Shown here: positions 14,494-24,143 of the stretch, in pieces
Layout: the number at the start of each line of letters is the position of its first letter
Numbering within the stretch: position 1 is the stretch's first letter
From: Apoda limacodes
Lineage: Eukaryota; Arthropoda; Insecta; Lepidoptera; Limacodidae
Reading direction: 5' to 3'
Length of the DNA: 64,000 nt
Assembly (NCBI GenBank): GCA_946406115.1
Contig: OX291550.1
Location: 21,242,722 to 21,306,721 of the forward strand
Made by a program: the position numbers and the translations under genes
The notes under the pieces: generated by a model
What the model saw: only the letters and a program-made list of their open reading frames with translations
Databases searched by the model: none
What the model was told of the DNA's origin: nothing

Positions 14494-14750
14494 TGAGTTA
14501 GGTTCATGCCATCGGATTTTTCGTAATGTCTAGGATGTCAACAGATGATATTTCCGTGAAGTTTTGTAAATGTTTAATACAAAACTATGAATGCGCAGGA
14601 ATACCAATCAGTAATTTTGAATCTCGAGACATAGCCATTAGAGCACCTTTTTGCATATGCTCCTTAAAAGAATTTTTCTTCATCGCTTTTTTTATTTTAA
14701 AATTGTTTGACTCCTTATCAGTAGCATTAATACTAAAAGAATTTGTAATT

Positions 14751-15179
14751 TCACTCGAGTTTGAATTCGTGAACTAAGTTCTGTTTCCATATAGCGGGCG
14801 TATTATTGGAATTATTTTTTATTTTTGGTTGCATGTTAACCTGCACTGCTTGTGTTTTTTGACCCTTTTCATTAATTTTTGATAATACATCTATTTCTTC
14901 GGGTATTTCAAGTGGATCACTATTTTGGATGATATTTGAGTCTTGATTATCACATTCTGCTACGTCAATGGAATGCAACAACAGGTCTTCGTGTCCAATA
15001 TCTTTCAAAATAATCCTTTCAAAATATTCAATATCTTGTCTTTTCTTAAAACCGGACCTGATAATTTTCTTTTTTTCAGGCTTTTGACATTCAAACCTAT
15101 GAGGTAGAACTCCCTTCTTAAGTTTAAGCTGTCCTCCAACTAAGCGGAACTTCACATAGTTTTCCATATCTTTTTCCAA
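14751..15179 (-). pseudogene. Transposase exon 2, post-THAP linker
   Basis: Starts after TTTGTGTTTCAG with LEKDMENYVKFRLVGGQLKL, followed by a lysine-rich segment. Stops early at 14751, after which homologous-looking sequence continues in another frame. Confidence 0.7.
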
Positions 15180-16132
15180 CTGAAACACAAAAATAGCCCT
15201 ACATTAATAATAAATTTGCTTTTAACAATAATTCATAGCTGAGGTAGATACGTGTTACATATACCTAACCCTGTTGTGTTAATGATTAAGAACATTTACC
15301 CGAGTACGTCCCTGTGATGTTGTTTTGAATTTGGAATACTTGGTATTCTAGTCCTACATAGAATAATATAAATATAATCCGACTTGAAAACTCACACAGT
15401 AGCACACAGAGTACCTAGTAGTGTTTTATACTTGAAGACGGATGCCAACAAATAATTTTTACATATATTTTCTGCAATCATTTGGCATTCGACTACAAGT
15501 ATAAAACACCTAGCTCAATGCTCTGTGTGCTTTAGAAGCTTATTTTTTTACTTTTTAGTAGAGTTTTGAAGTCGGTTTATATCTTATTAAGGTAAGGTAG
15601 GTGCCCATTTCACTATTTTTAGCCCACAATTAAACTACTAAACACATGCAAATGGGGCCACCCTCATCGAAATCGGTCCAAAATTGACGGAGACATGGAA
15701 CCTTCTCCTTTTTTAAAATCGGTTAAATAAAAACGGGCAAATACCCACCTAACTCCTCAAAATCATTAAAAAGTAAGTAGATAGGCAATAGTCAGCAGGA
15801 AAATATATAGGTAGATACTTACACAAGGACCTGAAAAAAATATTATATCTAGTACATAGTAGGTACTCGTAAGTAGGGATTGCAATCCCGCAAAACAGGA
15901 TCCCGCTGGTTTCATTAACCTGCTGGATCCCGTACCTTCAAAACGCGGATCCGCGGATCCCGCAAATGGAAAAATTGGCACCTAAACATTCGCGTAAATC
16001 GCGAGTAGCACGAGTGCGACGTTTCAGTTGTTCATAAATGGCACTAAGCTACGCCTGTGCACGTCTTTCTGGAGGTGACTAGTTTTGTTTTCGTATTCAC
16101 CGTCCGGCGTTTAATATAGCGATACAATAAAT

Positions 16133-16659
16133 TAGTGACCGACCGAAACATGTTATTTTGCGGTTTCGGTTTCATTGTAGTTTCGGCCGAAACCGAAACC
16201 GAACCTTTTATAAAAAAAAAAAGTCCTTAAAAAGTCGAAAAAAATTACTAAGCCCGTTTTTTTCTAAAATTAATATCTCGCCGACCTATAATTACAGGTT
16301 TCTACTTTCAAAGATTTATCACAATGAAATTTCAGCACAGTTACAGAGGTTCTGTTTGAAAATTTAACTACCCTATAAAGTGAAAAAAATACATTATTTG
16401 TAACACAAAGTTAGCGATTTTTAAATGGTGGTATAAAATAAAACAAATTTATCATTAAAATATGATGCTCATATATTATGTTTATTTATTTTCAGTTACT
16501 TACATTTTAATTATGAAAAAACTTACAAGGTACGATGTTGTAAGTTTCGGCGCGGCCGAAGGGTTCGGCCGTTTTTGGCCGAAACCGAAACTCGGGCCGA
16601 AACTTGATTTTTTGGCCGAAACTGGCCGAAACCGAAACCGAAATTTCGGTCGGACACTA
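16133..16659. mobile_element. MITE rich in TTTCGGCCGAAA motifs
   Basis: Inverted ends TAGTGACCGACCGAAA and TTTCGGTCGGACACTA (one mismatch) flanked by a direct 7-bp AATAAAT (16126-16132 and 16660-16666). Subterminal arrays of GGCCGAAACCGAAA repeats. TAGTG ends fit a hAT-type terminus. A solitary end of the same family is at 60408. Confidence 0.85.
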
Positions 16660-16682
16660 AATAAATACCATTTGATTTTTAA

Positions 16683-17046
16683 GAGGATACGATTCGCGGC
16701 GCCTCGCATCGGTTTTCATACAAACGAATTTCTCATATGTTTTTGACATTTACTGATCAATCACTGTGGAATTTCTTAGTCATAATCTCAAGCCAAGAAT
16801 ATATGTCTTTGGTTTTCCAAAATTTTGTTAAATCTTTTATTAACTAGAAATCTTTTTTAAACCATTTGTATAAAAAACTAGAATTTATTGAACTATAAAA
16901 TTTAACAGAAAACTGACACACTGCAGACCTAGATATTTATTACTAAAACATTCCTTCAAAATTTGGAGTTTTATCAGCAAGTGTCAAAATATGTGAAAAA
17001 TTCGTTTGTATGAAGCACGCTGAGAGGCGCTCCGAATCGTATTCTC
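16683..17046. mobile_element. Palindromic TTAA MITE, copy 2 (complete)
   Basis: TTAA (16679-16682) GAGGATACGATTCG ... CGAATCGTATTCTC TTAA (17047-17050). Long inverted arms with the TTCGTTTGTATGAAG core. This copy shows the true ends of the family that is truncated at 3740 and 18711. Confidence 0.85.
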
Positions 17047-17422
17047 TTAAGATCGTATTTTTAAAAATTATCACCATAGGTTTATATAATAGTAATAGCA
17101 TCTAAGAGAAAGTTATGATTTGATTATTAGTTATTATATGAATATGACTAAATTAAAAATATAAGACTGTTGTTAGGAGTAAGGGTAAAATTAAAAAAAA
17201 CTAATTAACTATGCCAAACATTTAAAGATAAATTTAAGAAAACAGATTACTAATTACTTATACTTAATTGATAGAAAAGAAATAATTTCTGTTGCTTAAT
17301 GCAAGAAATGATTAATAAAAGTTGATAAATGAAAGTTTTACACAAAAATCTGTAGTTTCAATTTGATTTTATAACATAATTTCAAAAATGTGGGATTGCA
17401 ATCCCTACTCGTAACTGCCGAC

Positions 17423-17851
17423 GGGCGCGTTCGTTCTGGGATTAAGAGTTCTCACGAATGATACTTTTTACACTTTTGATAACGCCAGTTTTGTCACAGA
17501 CACCTACCGTTCGTGTAGCTTTGAAATGATACTAACAAAATTTTTGGTTACAAAACTTGCAAAACGAACGGTTGACGTACACACATCACGATAAAACACA
17601 TACACACCACCATAAACAGTGAATATGTATAGGCAGTTTGACAGATTAACACAAAAATCCCACCTCCAGACATGGGTCTAAAGTTTCATTTTTCGGTAGC
17701 AAAAGTGATAAAAATATCGTAAACGAACGCATGCACTTTGTCACAGATGATACTAAAATTTTAATATTTTTGATACCAATGCTAAACGAACGGATGACAG
17801 GTGACAAAAGTAATGAAAATAATGATTCTGCATCCCAAAACGAACGCGCAC
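17423..17851. mobile_element. MITE with GCGCGTTCGTT ends
   Basis: Left end GGGCGCGTTCGTTCTGGGAT; the inverted right end is GTGCGCGTTCGTTTTGGGAT. The interior has several AACGAACG motifs. About 430 bp, no coding. Lies in the transposase intron, just beyond the hAT-like element. Confidence 0.65.
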
Positions 17852-17906
17852 CTATTCACACATATCAACAAAATAATAATAGGTATAGTTACGTATAGGT
17901 ACGTAC

Positions 17907-18089
17907 ATCGAAATGATCTTCACAGCAATGTCTTGTAGAATAGGCCGAAAGTGGAGTTTTATCATCTCTTTTCATAATATAACACCATTTTTGACGCATT
18001 TTTAAGTCTTTTGGCACGCAAAAAAATAGTTTTCCTGGCGTTTTAATAGTTGTGTTTGTACATTTCGGCACTATACAATATTTATTCAT
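17907..18089 (-). pseudogene. Transposase exon 1, THAP zinc finger
   Basis: ATG at 18087-18089; 61 codons. C2CH spacing of a THAP domain: MNKYCIVPKC at the start and STRHCCEDHFD at the end, with tryptophan (KWC) between. Ends at GAT/GTACGT. The finger itself looks intact; the gene downstream is broken. Confidence 0.8.
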
Positions 18090-18205
18090 GGTTACAAAGT
18101 TGAACCGTGCACAAATTGGTCACTTAATTCTTTTGTCCGTGAATCAAACAAAAACACTGTGCACTTTGTTACTGCCAACGGCTAACTGGCGGCCGATGAG
18201 TAAGA

Positions 18206-18213
18206 TGACGTCA
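18206..18213. promoter_or_regulatory. CRE palindrome TGACGTCA, right end
   Basis: Upstream of the THAP transposase start on the minus strand and mirrored by 9810-9817. Likely part of the element's promoter or subterminal repeat. Confidence 0.4.
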
Positions 18214-18330
18214 CGCACTCTGCGCCGCGGCAACATATATATAAGTACTCTGTGGCGGCAACTCGACGTCACTCGCCGATACCTACTACAAGCTCATTTA
18301 CTTTTTGGTCGTATGACAAAAAAAATATAG

Positions 18331-18710
18331 ATACCAATATTTTTGATTTTTCAAGGACTTTAATACTACATTCAAAACTAAAAACCTCGTTGATCCTCAT
18401 TAATGAATTTAAAAGGTTTGGCTGACGTTAAAACTTGTAATTGCACGCTAGTAGTGTGCGCGTAGTTAATATTTTGTAGCTTTTTAGCTGATATAATTAC
18501 TTAATAGAATAGCGGCGTCTGCTTTGCCTTGAGAAAATTTCAAATTACAAAGAAAAAGCCCGTGTGGGTAACTAAGGTCTTAGCACCCGATTTACCTGCA
18601 CATTATGGACACTGTTACGAGTGAGTGTGATGAAAAAATGTAAAAATAACACAGGACTTGCATGTTTAACTCCAAACTTAACATTGATAGTTGTTAGCGG
18701 TAGGAAACAC
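18331..18710. other. Unassigned stretch
   Basis: Just outside the estimated right end of the ISL2EU-like element. I see no gene or repeat family here. Confidence 0.4.
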
Positions 18711-18987
18711 TTCGCGGCGCCTCGCAGCGGGCTTCATACAAACGAATTTTTCACTTATTTTTGACACTTGTTTACCAAACACCAGGAAATTTTGAAGACA
18801 TGTTCTAGAAATAAATATCTGGTTCTGCAGTGTGCCAGTTTTCTATAAAATTTTATAGTTCAAAAGTTATACAGGATACTAGTTTTTCATACAAATGGTT
18901 TTAAAAAAGCTTTCTAGTTAATAGAACGTTTTACAAGATTTTGGAAAAACCACAGACCTAGGTATTCGGTGACAGATCAGTTTTCTG
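18711..18987. mobile_element. Palindromic TTAA MITE, copy 3 (half)
   Basis: The left arm begins TTCGCGGCGCCTCGCAGCGG and the interior matches copy 1 as far as the GGTATTCGG segment. The right arm and both TTAA ends are missing. Confidence 0.8.
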
Positions 18988-18989
18988 TG

Positions 18990-20004
18990 CTTATGCCGCG
19001 CTCACACTTAAGTTGCTTTCTTTCCCCTGCCCTCGAAAAATTTAAAATCGGTAAAGCAATTCAGCCTATATCCTTTTAAAAATCTGTGCTCTAATCCGAC
19101 TAACACTTGTCATTTTTTTCAATAGCGTATGCCCTTTCCCAAGATGCTAGCTGTCACATTGCCAAATTAATCAAAGTCGGTTTAAGATACATGAAAAACC
19201 GTTGAATTAAGAAATACCTTATTACCACTCAAAAATTGGCATTTACCTCATCGATAACAGTGAATAAAACTAACTTTTACTCACTGAGTAAACAAAAACA
19301 TTTTGAATTCGGAACAATTGTTTTAATTTTTACGTAATTGTTCTCTTATCACCCGGTAATAATTACCAAAACCCAAAATATATACCAGAATGTGATAAAT
19401 ATTAATATAGTAACTTAAAAGTAAGTAAAATATAGTACTTTTTATTTTCTCGCAGTGAATGTTAAAAATTAGAGTACACAATAGTAGTAACACGTGAAAA
19501 AAAAAATCATCTCTGTCCTATGTAACCCTTGCTCCGCTCAGTATTCTACTTTAACATCCTTTGCAGCTCTCGGGATCAAACTTAGTCCCTCGAATTAAAT
19601 TACCTTTTTGCAAAATCGAATTTTGCTCACTAGCGAAGCAAAGTAATTGTTCGAACATAGAGTTTTGGAATTAACCCGATGATGAAAAAAAAAAAAACAA
19701 TACAATGACTGGCCAGAAACAAATTTCGGGACAAATACTTAACCTTGTTCATTTTAATTAAGAATATAACTACATAGCATTTTTTCGTTTTTAAGTGAGT
19801 ATATATAAATTATTAGTATTATTAAAAGTTTATACAGCTAACTTAAAAAATATCATACGTTCTTTTGATAGCAATGGCAGAGGTTGTAGTATGTACAATT
19901 CCGAACGCAACCTCAATTTTAAATAATAACAAAGTAAAATGGCGGCAAGCTAGTTTTTTGAACATAAGATTGTTTATTTAATTAATAATTCTGTTTTGTT
20001 TGAA
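18990..20004. other. Unassigned stretch
   Basis: AT-rich, no gene. TTTTTACTCACTGAG-like and CGCTCAGTATTCTACTTTAA-like phrases suggest old repeats, but I cannot name them. Confidence 0.35.
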
Positions 20005-20185
20005 AAATTAGCGATACAAGCTACGAAGATATTTCTCTGACAGCAAAAGAATTAAGACAACAAGTCTCCAATGCCGAACTTAACCTTTTACCAGAAAAGT
20101 CACGTGAAAATATTTTTCTCGCTGGCAGAGGTGATAAGCTGTATGTTGGACGCGTGAGTAAATTTTTTCGGTCTCGTGCCTTTTA
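20005..20185 (+). pseudogene. Coding-like scrap, unrecognised
   Basis: An open frame with biased, protein-like content: YEDISLTAKELRQQVSNAEL and LLPEKSRENIFLAGRGDKLY, ending in TAA at 20184-20186. An AG acceptor-like site precedes it. LLPEKSR resembles the start of some recombinase-type transposon proteins, but this is a weak resemblance. No neighbouring exon found. Confidence 0.25.
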
Positions 20186-20940
20186 ATCCCTCGCTATGCT
20201 TAGTATTTAAAGTCGGCACCTTCTACCAAAAAACGCTTTTACTCACTTGTATAACAAATAACTATTTTTTATTATTATTATTAATCTACTATTTTACCAC
20301 GTTTTTATCAACGAGCTTAATTGTTTAATTGTCCGGTACAAATCTGTCGATTTTTAACCAACTTCCTTACACGAGTAACTTAGAACCCGATAACAATGCA
20401 ATATTTAACGGTTTATTTCAGGTTTGATCACAACACTCGTTATTTTACTCAGTTTTTGCAAATGTTAGTCTATACCAGCTACTAAACATGTGTGCCAAAT
20501 TTCATAAATATCAAAAATTTAAGTCGGATTGCACAAATACTTTTTTAGTTGTACTAGGTATAGTCTAACTTAGGGAACAGTGCAAGTTTCATCAAAATCG
20601 CTTCAGTGGTTTCTCAGATAGTGTTAAATGTGTATCACTCACGAGGAAAACGTGTCGTTGGCTTAGCTGCGTAATTCTAAAACATTATGCATACTGTTTC
20701 AATGTTTTCATTCAGTTACGCTCTAGCTAAAAACAATCTTGATGAAAATTTCAAAAAATTAATGGTGAATTCGATAGACAGAAACACTATGTATACAGTA
20801 GATACTATAATTTCACCTCCAAATACGCGTAAGACTGAAATAATTGAGGAAAAGTACTCGAACGAAAAAATTATTTAGTATAATTAGTTTGAATTTCACT
20901 TGAAATTTAAAAAAAGATGACAGACATTAAAAAAAAATTA
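20186..20940. other. Unassigned stretch
   Basis: Contains a repeat-like phrase (CTTCAGTGGTTTCTCAGATA near 20602) and a 63-codon open stretch at 20687-20878 without any recognisable domain. Confidence 0.3.
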
Positions 20941-20944
20941 ACCG

Positions 20945-21070
20945 ACTACAAATCAAATCAAACCATGTTTATTCAAATTGGTTTCTGAGAACACTTGAAT
21001 CGTGGATATACAATGTAAACAATGTTTATTTCTGCCAAATAGAGCTGGCAAGAAGTTCTATTTAAAGTAA
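20945..21070. repeat. Interspersed repeat (CATGTTTATTCAAA family)
   Basis: Shares with 24568-24735 the order: GTTTATTCAAAT-like start, 'CACTTGAATCGT' segment, then GGCAAGAA near the end. Class unknown. Confidence 0.5.
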
Positions 21071-21189
21071 TACTGCAATACTTTGATAATCAGCTAACAA
21101 GTATACAATATGTATTGAAGCACTTAGTACATAATAAAAATAAGTTAGTAAACTACTAAAAACACATGACAATTATTATTTTTTGTTTT

Positions 21190-21390
21190 TGACGTGACAA
21201 CGTCTTATAAATTGGTTTGCCGGGTGACACTTCAAGAAACTGCGTTACGCTCCGCTCACGTTATGCGCTCACAATGAGAGCGAGTGAGAGGCACGCGGCA
21301 TGGTTAGCCCGCCTAAGAGCGAGAGAGACAGACATAAAAAGTGAAAGGCACAAGTTGTCACGATTCCGGACGGTTGTCCGACACTAATTT
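21190..21390. repeat. Interspersed repeat rich in GAGCGAGTGAGAG
   Basis: Purine-rich GAGCGAGTGAGAGGCACG and GAGCGAGAGAGACAGACATA blocks followed by a GGACGGTTGTCCG palindrome. Looks like a lepidopteran transposon end. One copy only in this window. Confidence 0.3.
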
Positions 21391-21889
21391 TTTTTATGTA
21401 GCATAGGGGGCGCACCATGTGAAGCGTCAACTATAGTCAATCGTGTGAAGGAATTCAGATATTTAAGAGTATTCCGATATTTAATAGTACTAGTGGCATT
21501 AGCGCCATCATAATTATATTCTTTCACATTCGTATGTATACATGTACTTAAAACTATCCATGAATATAATATAATAATAAATATTATTATATATGCTTTC
21601 GTTCGTTTGTCCCTGCACCAACTGTACTTAATTTGATTAATAACTTAAAAGAGAGAAATAAAAGTTTTATTTTTTAAAAAATCCAAAGTAAATATTCCAA
21701 CTATTTATTGAGGTTAGTGCCGCCCAGAAGCATCCGCACAATGACGTGTACCCTCACATGTATGCCCATTCGAGTTCTGACATCGACTTCAGGTGCGTTC
21801 GGCGCTCATCGCCACGGTTTGAGCGGTAGGTGGGGCATGTGTTCAAAAGTATTGTACCGCATACTACAACTACCAAGTGACAACGTTTA

Positions 21890-21980
21890 TCTACACTAAT
21901 ACCTATTATAAAGAGGAAAGATTAACGAAACGACACCGATAGCGAAATTTAGGGCGGGCGAAGCCGCTGGCAGAAGCTAG
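21890..21980 (+). mobile_element. Lep1-like non-autonomous Helitron
   Basis: Begins TCTACACTAATACC (A before it) and ends GCCGCTGGCAGAAGCTAG (T after it): TC ... CTAG between A and T, the Helitron rule. A hairpin-capable GGGCGGGCGAAGCC precedes the end. 91 bp. Confidence 0.75.
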
Positions 21981-22524
21981 TTTCAAATATTAAGGCTGGC
22001 GCCGACCTCAAAAAAATAATTGGCATATTTAATTAAGATTTTATAAAAAACAACTTTTATTTCTCCCTTTTTAGTTATGAATTAAATAAATTACAGTTTT
22101 GAAGTCGGTTTAATTCTTTTAAATTACTTTTTTCCTTTTGAAGGTACGGAACCCTAACAATAAAAAAATAATTAATACAGGCAAGACTAAAAAGTAGAAG
22201 AAAAACAAATTGAAAAATCTTCTCAATAATATACATTTTTAAAAATGCGCATCAAAACTTAAGTCGTTTTCCTGATTTACATGCCCATTCACGATTATGT
22301 CAAGGAAAAATATTTTTAATTAGAAAATCTTAAAATAAAATGAACATAACAATAAATAAATAATTTATTCCCTTTATTATACATCACATAACTGTTAGAT
22401 ATATCTATTCTAAACTATTATATCACATCATCGGTAACGAAAAACGTATACCTAAATAGTTTAAGTCATCTAAAGCACTGTCAAAATTATATCTACTTAC
22501 TAAGTGTAGGTGGCGATATAGTCG
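21981..22524. other. Unassigned AT-rich stretch
   Basis: Nothing coding and no named repeat seen between the short Helitron and the next MITE. Confidence 0.35.
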
Positions 22525-22818
22525 TATATGTCGCAGCCATCTGATTAATTTAGCCAGTTAATTGGACGCCTAGGCAGAGCGTCAAATATGGGAAAAAAAA
22601 AAAGGAACAAAAATCGCACTGTATAAGTCATGTATGTTGGGTTAGGTTCAGTTTTTCTTTTGTAAACGTAGATGCGGAGCGAGCCAAGCGAGCGGAGCGT
22701 TTCAGCCATGTTTTATATAATAATCTGTTCATTTATATGATAATTTCTTTTCTGTACTTAACGATCTGTCTAGGCGCCCAATGAACTGGCTAATTTAACC
22801 AGATGGCTGCGATATATA
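22525..22818. mobile_element. MITE with GTCGCAGCCATCTG ends, copy 1
   Basis: TATATGTCGCAGCCATCTG at the left and, inverted, TATATATCGCAGCCATCTG at the right, each followed by GGCGCCTAG-like subterminal sequence. Same family as 44979-45254. No coding. Confidence 0.75.
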
Positions 22819-23968
22819 CATTATGTAAAAATATTATTAAGTTGTCTATACCTATTGTGCATTTTCACTTCCGTATGATTTCTTTAATATAATTAGGTTT
22901 TAAACTTATTTGTATTCTATTGTAGTCTCTGACAGTGATATTGCTACATACACCCTTAGAAGACTGTTTGTCCAAAAATCATTTTCTATTGCGTGCCTTA
23001 GTCATTTAAGGAACCTTAGTAATTTCGGTTAGGACTTTATTATATGATCATATATAATACATAATGACAGTATAGATATAGAAACTGATAATCTAGATTT
23101 AGATAGCACCTACTCATCATTCAGCTTGATGTGTACCTAATAATACATACTACATTTATTCCCACAGCGTACCTTAGCCTCTTATTGCAATCTTCTTATA
23201 AAGCCCTTCAGTGAGCCAGAACATATGACCATGTGTATCTGGTCAGATAGACTTCTTTCTAATACAAAAAGAGGAACAGAGCAGAAAAAAATAAAAAAAG
23301 AGCACAGAGCTACCGAATACAAAGAGTAACAGAGCAACCGAATACAGATAGAGGAACAGAGCAACTAAATTAAAAAAAAAATCAATACCTTTCTAATCAA
23401 GTAACTGAAGCAAAAAATATTATTAGTCGACTTAATCTACTAATCCACTTAAAATAAACTGTATAGGTAACAAAATCTTAGCCGTTCTCTTCCCTTAATA
23501 TAGGTACAACCATCAGTGCAAAAAAAGCTATGCAAGCAATTTGCACTTTGTTCCTGCGCCTGCGCACCAAACGCTAATGACTAAACACTGCACGCAAAAA
23601 GGTACCTACTGCTACCCGGCGGCAACTATGCCCATATTACATAAGTATAGATACAAAGGTACCTACTGATTATTTATTGAGATTTAGACATAACAGCTGT
23701 ATTTCAAAAGTTACATTTTACTCTTAAAATACACATAAGTAGGATAAATAGAATAAATATTTCATATATATATATGTTGTTTTAGGAATTACAATTATAT
23801 TGTATAGTTGTTGGTATCATAGGTTAGACACAGACTATATTTATTATACTATAGATATATTTTTAACGTATCCACTCGTCCTTTTATTCAATATCATTTC
23901 CCAATATTCGTTGGTGTTGTTTCCTATTGTCAGATCTGTATGCATATTTGTATTAAACATAAATTTAT
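22819..23968. other. 3' flank of Ucp4 copy A
   Basis: AT-rich region downstream of the carrier gene on the minus strand. It contains the degenerate tandem repeat at 23261-23368. On the minus strand AATAAA follows the stop codon directly. Confidence 0.4.
23261..23368. repeat. Degenerate ~26-bp tandem repeat
   Basis: About four units around GAGGAACAGAGCAACCGAAT, with variants GAGCACAGAGCTACC and GAGTAACAGAGCAACC. Confidence 0.6.
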
Positions 23969-24143
23969 TTAAAATGTCCGTCCCCCGATAGCGATCATGA
24001 TATTTTCGAAAGCTACCCAGTTAATAAGCGCCCAGGGTCCCAAACGCATCCAGAGGGGCAGAAATCCTTTGTACATAGACATAATCCCTTCGTTCCTGAT
24101 TGATTGCTGCAGGCAGTCGATCATTCCCCGGTATAAGGTACCT
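23969..24143 (-). CDS. Ucp4: Ucp4 A exon 6 (terminal)
   Basis: Acceptor TTTTTTCAG. Encodes residues ~259-316: TLYRGMIDCLQQSI, then GFLPLWMRLGPWALINW, ending GGRTF and TAA (23969-23971). Matches the sixth helix of UCP4. Confidence 0.93.

Larger units (their letters stand above)
15874..17407. mobile_element. hAT-like element with 8-bp duplications
   Basis: Inverted ends TAGGGATTGCAATCCC at both limits. Flanking 8-mers CTCGTAAG (15866-15873) and CTCGTAAC (17408-17415) agree at 7 of 8 positions, so the empty site can be read. The left third has GGATCC-rich subterminal repeats. No transposase. It carries the MITEs 16133-16659 and 16683-17046, and lies in the transposase intron. Confidence 0.85.
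14029..18089 (-). pseudogene. THAP-domain DDE transposase gene, broken
   Basis: Cut-and-paste transposase of an ISL2EU-like element. Exon 1 (18089-17907) is a THAP zinc finger: CIVPKC, then HCCEDHF at the end (C-x4-C ... C-x2-H). A GTACGT donor at 17906 and a TTTCAG acceptor before 15179 join in phase 0 to give HFD-LEKDMENY, a good family continuation. Exon 2 (15179-14751) is a linker with LKKGVLPHRFECQ, ending at a stop. Further 3', in shifted frames, come 14750-14494 (KEHMQKGALMAMSRDSKLL, with stops) and the DDE_Tnp_4 catalytic region 14493-14254 (RKRYPKTISIIDCFEI, first Asp) and 14226-14029 (SEGYGGRTPDSTIFEDSGFL, second Asp). The third acidic residue is not seen. The intron holds a 1.5-kb hAT-like element and a MITE. 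Inactive. Confidence 0.8.
9780..18330. mobile_element. Decayed ISL2EU/IS4EU-like DNA transposon
   Basis: Two transposon genes face each other: a YqaJ nuclease-like gene (plus, 9974-11780) and a THAP plus DDE transposase gene (minus, 18089-14029). This pairing is the one reported for ISL2EU-type elements. Both genes are broken. At each end, outside the start codons, is a TGACGTCA in mirrored orientation with similar flanks (GTGTGACGTCATC at 9808-9820 and, inverted, GCGTGACGTCATC at 18204-18216). I could not define exact terminal repeats, so the limits are approximate. About half of the interior is later insertions: 12330-13798, 15874-17407 and 17423-17851. Confidence 0.65.

Noticed and set aside
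18052..18330. Plus-strand open frame over the THAP region
   Set aside because: Antisense to the THAP exon and its promoter, with no recognisable domain.
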